59,114 nt of DNA from CADEEV01 sp964442185 (GCA_964442185.1 CAYTWT010000303.1:1-59114); one strand, 5' to 3'. Shown: positions 24,561-34,011, counted from the stretch's first letter. Notes: generated by a model not told the origin, from the sequence alone. Translations and numbers: made by a program.

Positions 24561-25753
24561 CCCGCGTCCTGTTCCTCGCCGAGTCGTTTCATCCCGTGCT
24601 GGGCGGTGGCGAGCGTCACCTTCGCCGGCTGGCAACGGCGCTCGCAGCTTCCGGCGTGCCTTCGACCGTGGTCGCGCGGCGCGGCGAGGCCGGCTGGCCC
24701 GTGGAAGAAGTCTTGGACGGGGTTCGCGTGCTGCGGGTCGCGCCCACTGGAGCGAGCCGCGGCGGGAAGTACGCAATGGTCCCGTTCGCGGTCTCCGCGC
24801 TGCGCCGACTTCGGGACAGCTTCGACGTCCTGGTGATTCGGGGAACCCGGGTGCTGGGTCTGCCGGGCCTCGTCGCGGGGCGCGCCTTGCGCAAGCGCGT
24901 GGTGCTGCAGTGTGAAGTCAGCGGAGAGATGTCCGGTGAGATCTACACCTGGGGCACGCCTTTCGACCATCCCTGGGTGCGGCCGCTCGTGAGCGGCGGG
25001 GTGAAACTGCGCAACCTGCTCTTCGCCGATGCCGATGCCTTCGTCACGATCTCGGCCCGCACGCGCGACGAGTTCCTGGCGGCGGGCCTCGATCCCGATC
25101 GCGTCAGGCTGCTGCCGCATGGTATCGACGTCGAGGCCTTCCGCCCCGCCAGCGCGGCCGAGCGCCGGGAGCTGCGAAGTCGACTCGGACTGCCGCAGGA
25201 CGCGCTGCTCGTGACTTTCACAGGCCGGCTGCTCCGAGGCAAGGGCGTCGAGGTGCTGGTCGAGGCTTTTGGGCGCCTCGCGAGCCGATACCCCGCCGCG
25301 CACCTGATGCTCATCGGGTCGGGAGTGGGGCAGGTGTTGTCGGTGGAGGAGGCGCTGCGGGCGCGCGTGCGGCAGGCCGGACTCGAGGCCCGCGTCGGGT
25401 TCACGGGCCGCGTCGACAACGTCGCGGACTTTCTGCGGGCCTCCGACGTATACGCGTTTCCATCGTTCTTCGAGGCGATGCCGCTGTCGTTACTCGAGGC
25501 CGCCGCCTGTGGCCTGGCCTGCGTCGCTTCGCGGATTGGGGGAGTCGTCGACGCTCTCGAGGATGGCCAGTCGGGGATGCTGGTCGAGGCGGGAGATGCG
25601 AGTGGCCTGGCGGCCGCGCTCGGTGCGCTCCTCGATCTTCCGGAACGGCGTGCGGCGCTCGGCGCGGCCGCACGCGAGACGGCGCTGCGATGCTTCGACG
25701 AACGCGAGAACCTGGCGCGCTACCGGGAGCTGTTCGCGGAGCTCGGGCCGTGA
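24557..25753 (+). CDS. Family 4 glycosyltransferase
   Basis: 398-residue GT-B glycosyltransferase. The N-terminal glycine loop is HPVLGGGERHLRRLA, the linker FTGRLLRGKGVEVLVEAF, and the C-terminal nucleotide-sugar site PSFFEAMPLSLLEAAACGLACVAS with the EX7E pattern. Start is TTG at 24557, overlapping the previous stop; the next start (best ATG) would remove the first beta strand. The stop overlaps the GTG of the epimerase. The acceptor and sugar are not deducible. Confidence 0.88.
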   Translation: MTRVLFLAESFHPVLGGGERHLRRLATALAASGVPSTVVARRGEAGWPVEEVLDGVRVLRVAPTGASRGGKYAMVPFAVSALRRLRDSFDVLVIRGTRVLGLPGLVAGRALRKRVVLQCEVSGEMSGEIYTWGTPFDHPWVRPLVSGGVKLRNLLFADADAFVTISARTRDEFLAAGLDPDRVRLLPHGIDVEAFRPASAAERRELRSRLGLPQDALLVTFTGRLLRGKGVEVLVEAFGRLASRYPAAHLMLIGSGVGQVLSVEEALRARVRQAGLEARVGFTGRVDNVADFLRASDVYAFPSFFEAMPLSLLEAAACGLACVASRIGGVVDALEDGQSGMLVEAGDASGLAAALGALLDLPERRAALGAAARETALRCFDERENLARYRELFAELGP

Positions 25754-26730
25754 AGGTCGCGCTCACGGGCGCGACCGGCTACACGGGCGGGCGTCTCGTC
25801 GCCGCGCTGCGCGCGCGCGGTGACAGCGTGCGTGCCTTGGCGCGCGCTGCTTCCGTCACGTCCGAGCTGTCGGCCTCGGGGGCCGCCATCGTCGAGGGGG
25901 AGTTGCGCGACCCGCTCGCGCTGCGGCGTCTGGTGGAAGGCGTCGACGGCGTGCTGCACCTGGCCGCGGTGTATCGGACGGCTGGCCATCCGGACAGCTA
26001 CTACCGCGAGATCAATGTCGGCGGCACGCAGCGGCTTGTCGAAGCGGCGGCACAGGCCGGTGTCGCGCGGTTCGTGCACACCTCAACTGTCGGCGTCCTC
26101 GGTCACATCGAGAAGCCGCCCGCCGACGAGACAGCACCGCTAGCACCGGGCGACATCTACCAGGACACCAAGGCTGAGGCGGAGACCTTGGCCCTCGCTT
26201 TCGGTAGGCGGCGAGGCCTGCCGGTCGCCGTGGTGAGGCCGGGCGCGATCTACGGGCCCGGCGAGCGCCGGCTCCTGAAGCTGTTTCGCGCCATCGCCCG
26301 CGGGCAGTACGCCGTTGTGGGCTCGGGCCGCCCCTTCTACCACCCGGTCTTCATCGACGATCTCGTCGCGGGCTTCCTGCTGGCACTCGACCACCCGGCC
26401 GCGGCGGGAGAGTCGTTCATCATCGCGGGGGAGCGATACATCTGCCAGGACGATCTGGCCGCGCTGGTGGCGAGAGCCACCGGCGGCCGAGTGCTGCCGT
26501 TCCACGTGCCCGCCTGGCCACTGCTGGCGGCTGGCGCCGTTTGCGAAGCCGTTTGCGTGCCCCTGGGCGTCGAGCCGCCGATTCATCGACGCCGGGTGGA
26601 GTTCTGGGTCAAGAGTCGGGCGTTCTCGATTGCGAAAGCAAAGCGCCTGCTGGGCTACGCGCCCAAGGTCGATCTCGAGGAGGGTATCGGGCGCACGGCG
26701 GCCTGGTACCGCGAAGCGGGCTGGCTTTGA
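25750..26730 (+). CDS. NAD-dependent epimerase/dehydratase
   Basis: 326-residue short-chain dehydrogenase/reductase of the extended type. The nucleotide site is TGATGYTGGRL (GxxGxxG) at residues 5-15. HLAAVY, the HTSTVGVLG strand and the catalytic YQDTK (Tyr-x3-Lys) follow. Similar proteins are annotated as nucleoside-diphosphate-sugar epimerases or 3-beta-HSD-like enzymes (HpnA-like). It starts with GTG in the previous stop (GTGA), and its own stop overlaps the TTG of the next gene. Confidence 0.85.
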   Translation: MKVALTGATGYTGGRLVAALRARGDSVRALARAASVTSELSASGAAIVEGELRDPLALRRLVEGVDGVLHLAAVYRTAGHPDSYYREINVGGTQRLVEAAAQAGVARFVHTSTVGVLGHIEKPPADETAPLAPGDIYQDTKAEAETLALAFGRRRGLPVAVVRPGAIYGPGERRLLKLFRAIARGQYAVVGSGRPFYHPVFIDDLVAGFLLALDHPAAAGESFIIAGERYICQDDLAALVARATGGRVLPFHVPAWPLLAAGAVCEAVCVPLGVEPPIHRRRVEFWVKSRAFSIAKAKRLLGYAPKVDLEEGIGRTAAWYREAGWL

Positions 26731-28619
26731 GCGAGCGCAGCGCGCGCGCCCTGCTGGCCCTGATTGTCGTCGGCCTCTGCGCCAGAGCCCTTGCCACCGA
26801 TCTGGCAAAGCAGTCCGGTGGCGGCTTCTGGGGCGACGGGGCCACCTACTACACGGCGGCCTGGAGCCTGGCCGAGGATGGCGATCTGCGCTGGGAGGCG
26901 CGCGATGCCTTGCGCGTGCGGCGCGAGTTCCCGCAGGGCGCCCAGGGCGTGTTCCTCAAGAGGTCGAGCGGCGGCCTGCGCCTCGATCCCGGCTTTCCGT
27001 GGCTCAGTCGCGTGCCGGAAAAGGAGCCGCGAATCTATTTCGCGAAGCCGTTCACCTACGCTTTGGTGGCGGCGCCACTCGTGAAGCTCTTCGGCACGCG
27101 CGGGCTGCTGCTGGCCAATGCGCTGGCCATCGGGCTCGCTTTGATCCTCGGCTACGTCGAGCTGCGCCGGCAGTCCAGTCCGGCGCCTGCGCTGGCCGCT
27201 GCGTCGGCGCTCTTCCTCACCACTGTGACGCCGGTCTACCTGTTCTGGCCGACGCCCGAGGCCACGAGCCTGGGCCTCGTGGCGGCCGCGCTGTTCGCGT
27301 GGCGTCGCGACCGGCCGGTGCTCTCCGCCATCCTCTTTGGCATCGCGACGTACTCGAAGCCGCCGAACATCCTGCTCGCAGCGCCCCTGGGCCTGGCGCC
27401 ACTGTTTCTGGCAAGCGGTCCGCTCGGCAAGCGGCTCGGCGAGACGCTGCGCCGGGGCGCGATCCTGCTGGCCGCCACCGTCGCGCTCTACGCCATCAAC
27501 ACCGCGATCACGGGCGAGTGGAACTACCAGGGCGGGCGCGAGCGCAAGACCTTCTACGGCGTGCTCCCGTTCGAGCAGCACAACGTGAGCTTCGGCAACA
27601 GTGGGATCTGGATGAGCACGAACCAGCTCGGCCCGCGCGTCGAAGGCAAGGACGAGGTGGCGCTCTCGCAAGGGGCCGAGCCACCGCGCAGCGCGGAAGA
27701 ACTGCGCGAGAGTCTGGTGCGAAACCTGGGCTACTACTGGACGGGTCGGCTCGGTGGCATCGTCGCGTACTTCCTGCCTTTTGGAGCCGCGACGCTCCTG
27801 TTCCTGGTGATCGGTCCACGCACCGGATCGGGCGGCCTCGCGCTCATCGCCTTCGTCTTGTCGTGGTTCGCTTACATCTGGCAGATCCCCGACAACTGGT
27901 ACGGCGGGAGCGGGACGCTTGGCAATCGCTATTTCCTGAACATCCTCCCGCTCGCAGTTTTCTTCGTGCCAAAGGGCCGAGAAGCGCTGGTGGCGAGTTT
28001 CGGCTTGCTCTCGCTGGCATTCACGCTGCCGCTGCTCCGCGAACCGCTGCGCCATTCGATGGATCCCGGCGAGCACACGAGGCACGGCCTGTTCCGCCGC
28101 TTGCCGGCCGAGCTGACGATGCTGAACGACCTGTCGAGCTTCGGCGAGCCCTGGCGAAAAAAGCAGCGCGTGGGTGACACCGAGGGCGATCCAAGGCGGC
28201 CGGGCTCGGCCGATCCTGCGGCCTACTACCTGTACTTCAGCGACGACGGGGCCTACGGCCGGGAGCAGAAGGACGGGCTGACGGGCTTCTGGCTTCGAGG
28301 CGGTGCGCCCGGCGAGGTGTTGGTGCGCGCCCTGGAGCCGGTGCGGGAGCTGACGGCGCGCGTCACCGGCGGCCCGGCCGGCGACGAGATTACGATCGCC
28401 GTCGATGGCGCTGACCAATCGGCGAGCGTCGGCCCTGGGGAAAGCCGGGAGCTGAGGTTCGCTCCAGCACGCGGCTTCGCGTACAAGGATACGTTCGTCC
28501 ACGTCCTCAAGCTGCGCTCGACTCGTGGCGCGCCGCTAGCGGGCGGCGACAACCGCAGCCTCGGGGCTTTTGTCTCGATCCGGCTCGAGGTCGCCCTCCG
28601 GCGCCGCGACTCTAAGTGA
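26727..28619 (+). CDS. GT-C-like polytopic glycosyltransferase with C-terminal beta domain
   Basis: 630-residue membrane protein starting with TTG in the epimerase stop. After one N-terminal membrane segment comes an acidic luminal loop GGGFWGDGATYYTAAWSLAEDGDL, positioned like the catalytic aspartate loop of GT-C (family 39/83-like) enzymes. Eight or more further helices follow up to about residue 460. The last ~150 residues are soluble and beta-rich (YYLYFSDDGAYGREQ, GFWLRGGAPGEVLVRAL). It probably uses the polyprenyl-P-sugar made by the upstream GT2. The assignment is by topology and context; no exact family match. It overlaps the convergent flippase gene by 8 bp. Confidence 0.65.
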   Translation: MSERSARALLALIVVGLCARALATDLAKQSGGGFWGDGATYYTAAWSLAEDGDLRWEARDALRVRREFPQGAQGVFLKRSSGGLRLDPGFPWLSRVPEKEPRIYFAKPFTYALVAAPLVKLFGTRGLLLANALAIGLALILGYVELRRQSSPAPALAAASALFLTTVTPVYLFWPTPEATSLGLVAAALFAWRRDRPVLSAILFGIATYSKPPNILLAAPLGLAPLFLASGPLGKRLGETLRRGAILLAATVALYAINTAITGEWNYQGGRERKTFYGVLPFEQHNVSFGNSGIWMSTNQLGPRVEGKDEVALSQGAEPPRSAEELRESLVRNLGYYWTGRLGGIVAYFLPFGAATLLFLVIGPRTGSGGLALIAFVLSWFAYIWQIPDNWYGGSGTLGNRYFLNILPLAVFFVPKGREALVASFGLLSLAFTLPLLREPLRHSMDPGEHTRHGLFRRLPAELTMLNDLSSFGEPWRKKQRVGDTEGDPRRPGSADPAAYYLYFSDDGAYGREQKDGLTGFWLRGGAPGEVLVRALEPVRELTARVTGGPAGDEITIAVDGADQSASVGPGESRELRFAPARGFAYKDTFVHVLKLRSTRGAPLAGGDNRSLGAFVSIRLEVALRRRDSK

Positions 28620-30081
28620 GGGTCCGGGCGTCTGGAGGGTGGCCGCGGATCAGTTCCCGCAGGGCGGAGCGCTCCGTGGCGTCGAAGCTGCCGAAACCGA
28701 GCACGGCCAGGGCGAAGGCCACCGAGGCGAGCAGCGACGCGGCGATCAAGCCGATGCCGGCTGCGGCCTGTAGCACGCCAGCAAAGATGGCCGCAGCAGC
28801 GAGCGGGCGTATGCCGATGACAAGCCAGCCGACGCGATGGCCGCCGCGGAACATCGCGCCGGCCGTCATCACGAAGTAGAGCGCTTCCGTCACGAGCGTC
28901 GCGCGGGCCGAGCCCATCGCCCCGAGCGTCGGGATCCAGAGCAGGTTGAGGACGACGTTCAGCAGCAGCGCGAGCGTCGAGGCGATCACGATCGCCCTCC
29001 AACGGTTCACACAGGCGAGCGTCGTCTCGGCGAAGTTCGACAGGAACATGAAAGTGGCCGCAGGCAGCAGAACCTGCGCGAGGGCGATGCTGGGCTCGAA
29101 CGACGCGCCGAACAGCATCGGGATGAAGCGGTCCGAGGCGAGCAGGCCGAAGGCAGCAATCGGGAGGCCGACGAGGAGCAGGTATTTGCAGCCGCGCCGG
29201 TAGAGAGCCGCGACGGCCGCGGGCGCGGTCTGGTGGAGCGCCGCCATCGTCGGAATGAGCGCGAAGCCGAGGATCCGGGGCACCAGCGTCAAGCCCTCGA
29301 GGATCTGGGTCGGGGCGCGGTAGTAGCCGACCTCCCGAGGCCCGCGCATGGCCTCCAGCAGGACCGCGTCGACCTGGAAGATCAGCGTGATGACGAAGCC
29401 GGCGTATGCAAAGGGCAGGCCCTTGCGGAACAGCTCGCCCCACAGCGCCCGGTCGAACGAAGGGCGCAGCGGCAGCACGCGCGCGTTGACGAAGGTCGCC
29501 AGCGCAGCCACGTCGAGGAAGCGAACCAGGGCGAACACCGTCACGAAACCGACCACGCCATAGCCCGCCCCCAGGCTCCAAACGCCCAGCGCGAGGATCA
29601 CAACGCGCTCGGCCAGCAGCGAGGCAGCTTCGACCCCGAAGCGCTCGAGGCTCTTGAGCAAGAAGCGCAGCGTCGCCTTGACCGCCTTCAGCACGAGATC
29701 GAGCGAGAGCACGACCATGGCGATCCACGTGACGCCGTGGTACAGGCGCCTGCCGATGGCGAGGCAAAGGCAGAGCGTCAGGATCGAGAGCCAGAACTGG
29801 AAGCCGAGCAAGCCTCCGATCAGCTCAAGTGCGCGGGAGCGGTCACGGCTGATTGCCAGCGTCGAGGCGTACGCCATCCCGAGGTCCGGCAGGATGCGGA
29901 ACAGGCCCACGAAGGCAAAGGCGGTGGCGTACTCTCCGAACGAAACCGGGCCGAGCCAGCGCGTCGCGAGGAAGCCGAGGACGAAGAGCAGGAGGTTCGA
30001 GCCCTCGCCGAGCGCCGAGAAGAGGGTGTTGCGCGCGAGGCGTCCGCCGGAGGGCGGCCCCGGCGACGGGCCCTCGATCAG
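28612..30081 (-). CDS. Oligosaccharide flippase (Wzx/MATE-like)
   Basis: 489-residue membrane protein with about 12-14 predicted helices. It has a polysaccharide-biosynthesis-type N-terminus (RNTLFSALGEGSNLLLFVLGF, WLGPVSFGEYATAFAFVGLF), and a second half starting FRKGLPFAYAGFVITLIFQVDAVLL. Expected to flip lipid-linked glycan. No ATG/GTG/TTG is suitably placed. A CTG at 30081 overlaps the preceding stop (CTGA) and has GGAG 8 nt upstream. An in-frame TTG near 30136 within the LON gene is an alternative. Confidence 0.85.
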   Translation of the reverse strand: MIEGPSPGPPSGGRLARNTLFSALGEGSNLLLFVLGFLATRWLGPVSFGEYATAFAFVGLFRILPDLGMAYASTLAISRDRSRALELIGGLLGFQFWLSILTLCLCLAIGRRLYHGVTWIAMVVLSLDLVLKAVKATLRFLLKSLERFGVEAASLLAERVVILALGVWSLGAGYGVVGFVTVFALVRFLDVAALATFVNARVLPLRPSFDRALWGELFRKGLPFAYAGFVITLIFQVDAVLLEAMRGPREVGYYRAPTQILEGLTLVPRILGFALIPTMAALHQTAPAAVAALYRRGCKYLLLVGLPIAAFGLLASDRFIPMLFGASFEPSIALAQVLLPAATFMFLSNFAETTLACVNRWRAIVIASTLALLLNVVLNLLWIPTLGAMGSARATLVTEALYFVMTAGAMFRGGHRVGWLVIGIRPLAAAAIFAGVLQAAAGIGLIAASLLASVAFALAVLGFGSFDATERSALRELIRGHPPDARTLT

Positions 30082-30689
30082 CTGGCTTGCTCCTTGCGGA
30101 GCAGCGCGTCGAGGCCGCGGCTGATGCGCAAGCAACGCGCCGGGGCATCGGATTCGAGCAGACGCTGACGCGCCGTCGACGTGATCGGAAGGTGCTGACA
30201 GGCCAGGTTGACCCAAGCCATCGGCTCTTTCGAGCGGCGCTGCTCCTCGAGGAAGCTGCGCAGGTCCGAATGCGCGTGCAGGTAACGCGCGAGGGCCTCG
30301 ACCGCGCCCCCCCATTCTTCCTCGGAGTCGCCTTCCTGGAGCGGTTCCACTTCGGTGACCAGCAGCTCCCCGCCGCCGACCAGGTTGAGCGCCTTCGCGC
30401 GCTGCAGGCCGTCGAGCTCGACACGGTGGGTGCCGTCTGAGAGCGGCATGTCGTCGGCGACGTTTGCGATCGTTCCGGTCAGATGCAGGTCCTTGGGGCT
30501 GGGCGCCAGGTTGGTCGGGTCCTGCTGCGCGAGTGCTATCACCTGGCGCCCGGTGCGGGTCGCCACGTCGAGCGCCTTCAACCCGCCGCTGCGCGCGACC
30601 ACGATCGAAAGCGACGCCTCCGGGAAAAGACAGACGTCGTGCAGCGGCAGAACCGCCAGCAGCAGGTTCCCAGGCTCGGGGGTTTCCAC
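30078..30689 (-). CDS. Stand-alone LON substrate-binding-domain protein
   Basis: 203-residue protein consisting of the LON N-terminal fold only. It begins LAVLPLHDVCLFPEASLSIVV, followed by LTGTIANV and THRVELDGLQRAKAL, then a helical C-terminal part. It has no ATPase or protease domain. Such proteins may act as adaptors or chaperone-like binders; the function is not established. It lies between the flippase and the deacetylase genes in a glycan operon, 6 bp after the deacetylase stop. Confidence 0.78.
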   Translation of the reverse strand: METPEPGNLLLAVLPLHDVCLFPEASLSIVVARSGGLKALDVATRTGRQVIALAQQDPTNLAPSPKDLHLTGTIANVADDMPLSDGTHRVELDGLQRAKALNLVGGGELLVTEVEPLQEGDSEEEWGGAVEALARYLHAHSDLRSFLEEQRRSKEPMAWVNLACQHLPITSTARQRLLESDAPARCLRISRGLDALLRKEQAS

Positions 30690-30695
30690 GGCCGC

Positions 30696-31895
30696 CTATC
30701 CTACTACTTCCGTCAGCGCGCTACCCAGGCGGCGCGAGAGCTTCAGGCGCAGGATCGAGGTGAGGCTGCCGCGGTTCTTGCCCGGAAGCAGCTCGACGTA
30801 GTCCTCGCCGATGCGGGCGATTTGTTCGGGATTGCCGCCCGCGAGCGTGATCGGCACGCCGCTGAGCTTGCCGCAGAAGGCTGTGCGATAGCCGACTTCC
30901 CGCGCAATCCGCCGAGAGGTCGGGCCCGACACGTGCCACGGATAGCAAAGGTGGATCGCTTCCTTGCCGGTGCGAGCCTCGATCTCACGCCGCGCCTCCG
31001 CGAGTTCGCGGCGCATCGCGCTCTCGCGGGCCTCGGCCGACTCGAGGTGGCCGGTGACGTGCTGCTTGCCGATCAGCCGGCGCAGTTCGCGCTGCCAACC
31101 CCGGCGGTAGAAGAAGCCCGCGCCTTCGTCGGCGACGCGCGCGACGCAGGCTTCGCGCACAGCGGGATCTTCGTAGAAGCGCGTGGCCTCGGAAAGACGC
31201 GGCTCCGAGCGGAACAGCGGTGTGCCGAGCGGGATCACGGCCGAGGGGAGCTCGCGCGTGCCGTCGTGGATGAGCGGCACGTCGAGAGGGCCATAGCCCT
31301 GCCGTAGCTCCGGCGTCATGAAGCCCGCCAACTGCGGCGTCGTGTGGACGCGCGCGTGGGAGAGGCTATGGCTCTGAAACTCGAAGAGCCCCGAGCCTGT
31401 CAGGTTTGCGATCTCCTCCCAGGACAAGAACGCGTCGTCGGCGTTTTCGCGCCCGAGCACTGCCTCGGCCTTGGCTTGCCCCTGTCGCACTTCGTCCCAG
31501 GTCGCGGGAAGCGGCCCCGGACGGGAGACGGTGTGAGCCGGGACGATGAACACGATGCCCTTCATGCCGTAGCGACGCATCAGCGGCAGGCCCACGCTGC
31601 GCACGCTCGCACGGCCGTCGTCGAACGTGAGGACCACGGCCTTTTCGGGCGCGGGCTTGCCGCCCATCAAGTGCTGAAAGTACTCGTCGGCCGAAAGCGT
31701 GACGTAGCCGTTCTCGGCCAGATGGGCGATCTTGCGGCCGAAGCTGTCGGGGTCGAGGCTGTGGAAGCAGAACACCGGCACGTGGCCCCTGGGTAGCGGC
31801 CCGCCGCTGACGAACTCCGGGTAGCGGCCAAGGACCAGGTCGCGCGGGACCTCCCACGCCGCCTCCGCATGCCTTCTCAGCTTGCTAAGAGGCAC
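30696..31895 (-). CDS. Polysaccharide deacetylase (NodB-homology, CE4)
   Basis: 399-residue protein with a carbohydrate esterase 4 fold. The catalytic Asp-Asp motif is VLTFDDGRAS and the metal pair is HSLSH; the C-terminal LCYPWHVSGPTSRRIARE segment resembles NodB motif 3-4. No signal peptide is evident, so it may act on a cytoplasmic or membrane-linked glycan intermediate. GTG at 31895 has a GGAGG five bases upstream and overlaps the end of the upstream glycosyltransferase by 11 bp. Confidence 0.85.
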   Translation of the reverse strand: MPLSKLRRHAEAAWEVPRDLVLGRYPEFVSGGPLPRGHVPVFCFHSLDPDSFGRKIAHLAENGYVTLSADEYFQHLMGGKPAPEKAVVLTFDDGRASVRSVGLPLMRRYGMKGIVFIVPAHTVSRPGPLPATWDEVRQGQAKAEAVLGRENADDAFLSWEEIANLTGSGLFEFQSHSLSHARVHTTPQLAGFMTPELRQGYGPLDVPLIHDGTRELPSAVIPLGTPLFRSEPRLSEATRFYEDPAVREACVARVADEGAGFFYRRGWQRELRRLIGKQHVTGHLESAEARESAMRRELAEARREIEARTGKEAIHLCYPWHVSGPTSRRIAREVGYRTAFCGKLSGVPITLAGGNPEQIARIGEDYVELLPGKNRGSLTSILRLKLSRRLGSALTEVVG

Positions 31896-33018
31896 GGTCC
31901 TCCGCCAGCACTTCGTCGTATAGGGTTTCCATCTGTCGTACGCACTCGCCAATATCGTAGCGGACCGAAAGCTTGCGGGCGCTATCGGCGAGCCGGGCTC
32001 GGAGCCCCGGGTCCTCCGCCGCGCGCTGCAGCGCCGCGCCCAGAAGAGCCGGATCCGCCGCTGGCGCCAGCAGGGCACTCACGCCGTCCTCGAGAACTTC
32101 ACGGCAGCCGTCCACGGCGGTGGAGACGATGGTCTTGCCCGCAGCCATCGCCTCGAAGAGCACGAGCGGCGTGCCCTCATAGCTCGAGGAGATGCAGAAA
32201 ACGTCGAGTGCGGCGAGCACCTCGGGTACGTCGCTGCGATGGCCCGCAAAAACGACCCGATCGGTGATGCCCAGAGCAGCCGCTTGGGCCTGAAGCGACT
32301 CCATCCGATCTCCGTCGCCGACCACCAGCAGGCGCGCCCCGGGGCTCTTCGGGAAGACCCGCGCCATCGCGTCGAGGAGATGGCGATGACCCTTCTGCTC
32401 GCTGAGTCGGCCTACGATGCCGAAGAGCAAGGCGCCCTCGGCGATGCCGAGCGTGCGGCGCAGAGCGAGCGCTTGCTCACGCGAGGTCGACGCAAACTCG
32501 GCGAGCGGCGCGCCGTTCCAGATCAGCCGGACCCGCTCGGCGGGCACGCTGCGCTCGCGTACCAGGAAATCGCGCGTGGAACCACTGACCGCGATCGCCC
32601 GGTCCGTCCGGCCCGCGAGCAAGCGGTCAGCAAGCGCCTGGTAGCCGGGCATGCGCGGGTCAGCGAAATGCTCGTGAAGGACGAGCTTCGCACCGACACG
32701 GCGTGCGGCGAGCCGGCCGAAGTCGGCCGCGGCGTAACCGTGAACATGGAGGATGAGCGCCCGGCGCGCGCGGGCCAGGGCGATCAGGTCGGTGACGATC
32801 CGCGGGTCGAACTTGCCGCGGTTCAGGTGATAGACCGGGATGCCCTGTTGCTTCAGCAACTCGGACGCCGGCTCAGGCTTCTTCAGGCCCACGAGCGACA
32901 CGTCGAAGCGCTTCGGGTCGTAACGCGGGAACCACCAGGAAAACAGGCGCGAGACGCCGTGGATGCTGGAGCCGGCGACGCCGAACTTGTCGCAGATGTG
33001 GAGAACGGAAACGGCCAT
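31885..33018 (-). CDS. Family 4 glycosyltransferase
   Basis: 377-residue GT-B enzyme. The N-terminal domain starts VSVLHICDKFGVAGSSIHGVSR and contains HVHGYAAADFGRLAA and LHEHF. The C-terminal domain has GIVGRLSEQKGHRHLLDA and the donor site SSSYEGTPLVLFEAMAAGKTIV. ATG at 33018 lies directly after the UPF0104 gene stop (33021). Part of the minus-strand glycan block; substrate unknown. Confidence 0.88.
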   Translation of the reverse strand: MAVSVLHICDKFGVAGSSIHGVSRLFSWWFPRYDPKRFDVSLVGLKKPEPASELLKQQGIPVYHLNRGKFDPRIVTDLIALARARRALILHVHGYAAADFGRLAARRVGAKLVLHEHFADPRMPGYQALADRLLAGRTDRAIAVSGSTRDFLVRERSVPAERVRLIWNGAPLAEFASTSREQALALRRTLGIAEGALLFGIVGRLSEQKGHRHLLDAMARVFPKSPGARLLVVGDGDRMESLQAQAAALGITDRVVFAGHRSDVPEVLAALDVFCISSSYEGTPLVLFEAMAAGKTIVSTAVDGCREVLEDGVSALLAPAADPALLGAALQRAAEDPGLRARLADSARKLSVRYDIGECVRQMETLYDEVLAEDRAS

Positions 33019-33020
33019 GC

Positions 33021-33974
33021 TCAGGCGGGTGTTTCGAGGGGGCCGCGGGCGGTCCAGACCACGGCTCCGGAGAGCGACAGCAGCACCATCAGACCCGCGC
33101 CGACCAGGCTGAAGGCGAGCGCGCTGTCGCGGGGGAGTCCCAGCTGGCTGAAGTAGAAGATGAAGACGCTCTCGCGGATGCCCCAGCCGTTGAATGAGAT
33201 CGGCACGGTCTGGACGAGTGTGCACAGCGGCACCATGAGGAAGCAGGCCGGAAGCGAAAGCGGAATGCGCAGGGCCTGCGCGATCGAGTAGTAGTAGTAG
33301 ATGAAGAGCGTCTGCAGCGCGAGGCTGGCGCCGAAGGCGCCCAACACCGAGCCCAGGTCCTGGCGGTAGACATGGACTGCGCCCTGCATCACCTCGAAGC
33401 GCTCACGGGCCCAAGGCAGGCCGCTCAGGCCGGTGCGGCCCATCAGTGCGCGCGCCGTGCCCGGACGGAGATACACATAGCTCAAGACCGCGAACAGCAG
33501 GCCTAGACCCAGCAACGCGACGCGGGCCCCGGCCAGGTGCCTCACGGCCGGGCCTCCGACGAGGTAGGCGAGCGCCGCCAGCGCGTACAGCGCGCCGAAA
33601 CCCAGGATGCGGTCGACAGCGATGATCACGAGCGACGCGGTCTTGGAGCCGGTCAACTTCGAGGAGTCCTTGACGCGGATCAAGTCGCCGCCGATGTTGC
33701 TGGGCAGGAAGTTGTTGAAGAAGGTGGCTACGAGGTAGGAGGCCGACAGGTGGCGGAGCGGGGCGGGGTAACCCTGGGCGCTGATCAGCACCCGCCAGCG
33801 CCACATTGAGAGCACGATCATGCCGGTGTAGAGGAGGACGGCCATCACGAGCAGTAGCATGTCGCCGGCCCGGACCCGGGCGAGCAGGGATTCGAGGTCG
33901 GTCGTGACCAGCAAGTAGCCCAGCAGGACGAGGCTCACGCCGATCTTCGCAGCCAGCAGCGCGGTGTCTTTCAA
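33021..33974 (-). CDS. Lysylphosphatidylglycerol synthase TM-region/UPF0104 membrane protein
   Basis: 317-residue polytopic membrane protein with about eight helices. The segments WRVLISAQGYPAPLRHLSASYLVATFFNNFLPSNIGGDLIRV and PISFNGWGIRESVFIFYFSQLGL are the AglD/UPF0104 hallmarks. It lacks the soluble aminoacyltransferase domain of MprF. In glycan clusters such proteins are thought to help flip or handle lipid-linked sugars. Start is TTG at 33974; first gene of the minus-strand block, divergent to the acyltransferase with 49 bp between. Confidence 0.83.
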   Translation of the reverse strand: MKDTALLAAKIGVSLVLLGYLLVTTDLESLLARVRAGDMLLLVMAVLLYTGMIVLSMWRWRVLISAQGYPAPLRHLSASYLVATFFNNFLPSNIGGDLIRVKDSSKLTGSKTASLVIIAVDRILGFGALYALAALAYLVGGPAVRHLAGARVALLGLGLLFAVLSYVYLRPGTARALMGRTGLSGLPWARERFEVMQGAVHVYRQDLGSVLGAFGASLALQTLFIYYYYSIAQALRIPLSLPACFLMVPLCTLVQTVPISFNGWGIRESVFIFYFSQLGLPRDSALAFSLVGAGLMVLLSLSGAVVWTARGPLETPA

Positions 33975-34002
33975 GCTTCCAGAGGGCCTCGCAAAGCCTC
34001 TA

Positions 34003-34011
34003 TGCTACAAT
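34003..34011 (+). promoter_or_regulatory. Extended -10 element for the acyltransferase gene
   Basis: TGC-TACAAT (34003-34011) is a near-perfect extended -10 with no clear -35. Transcription would start near 34018, only about six bases before the ATG at 34024, implying a leaderless or almost leaderless mRNA. Confidence 0.45.
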
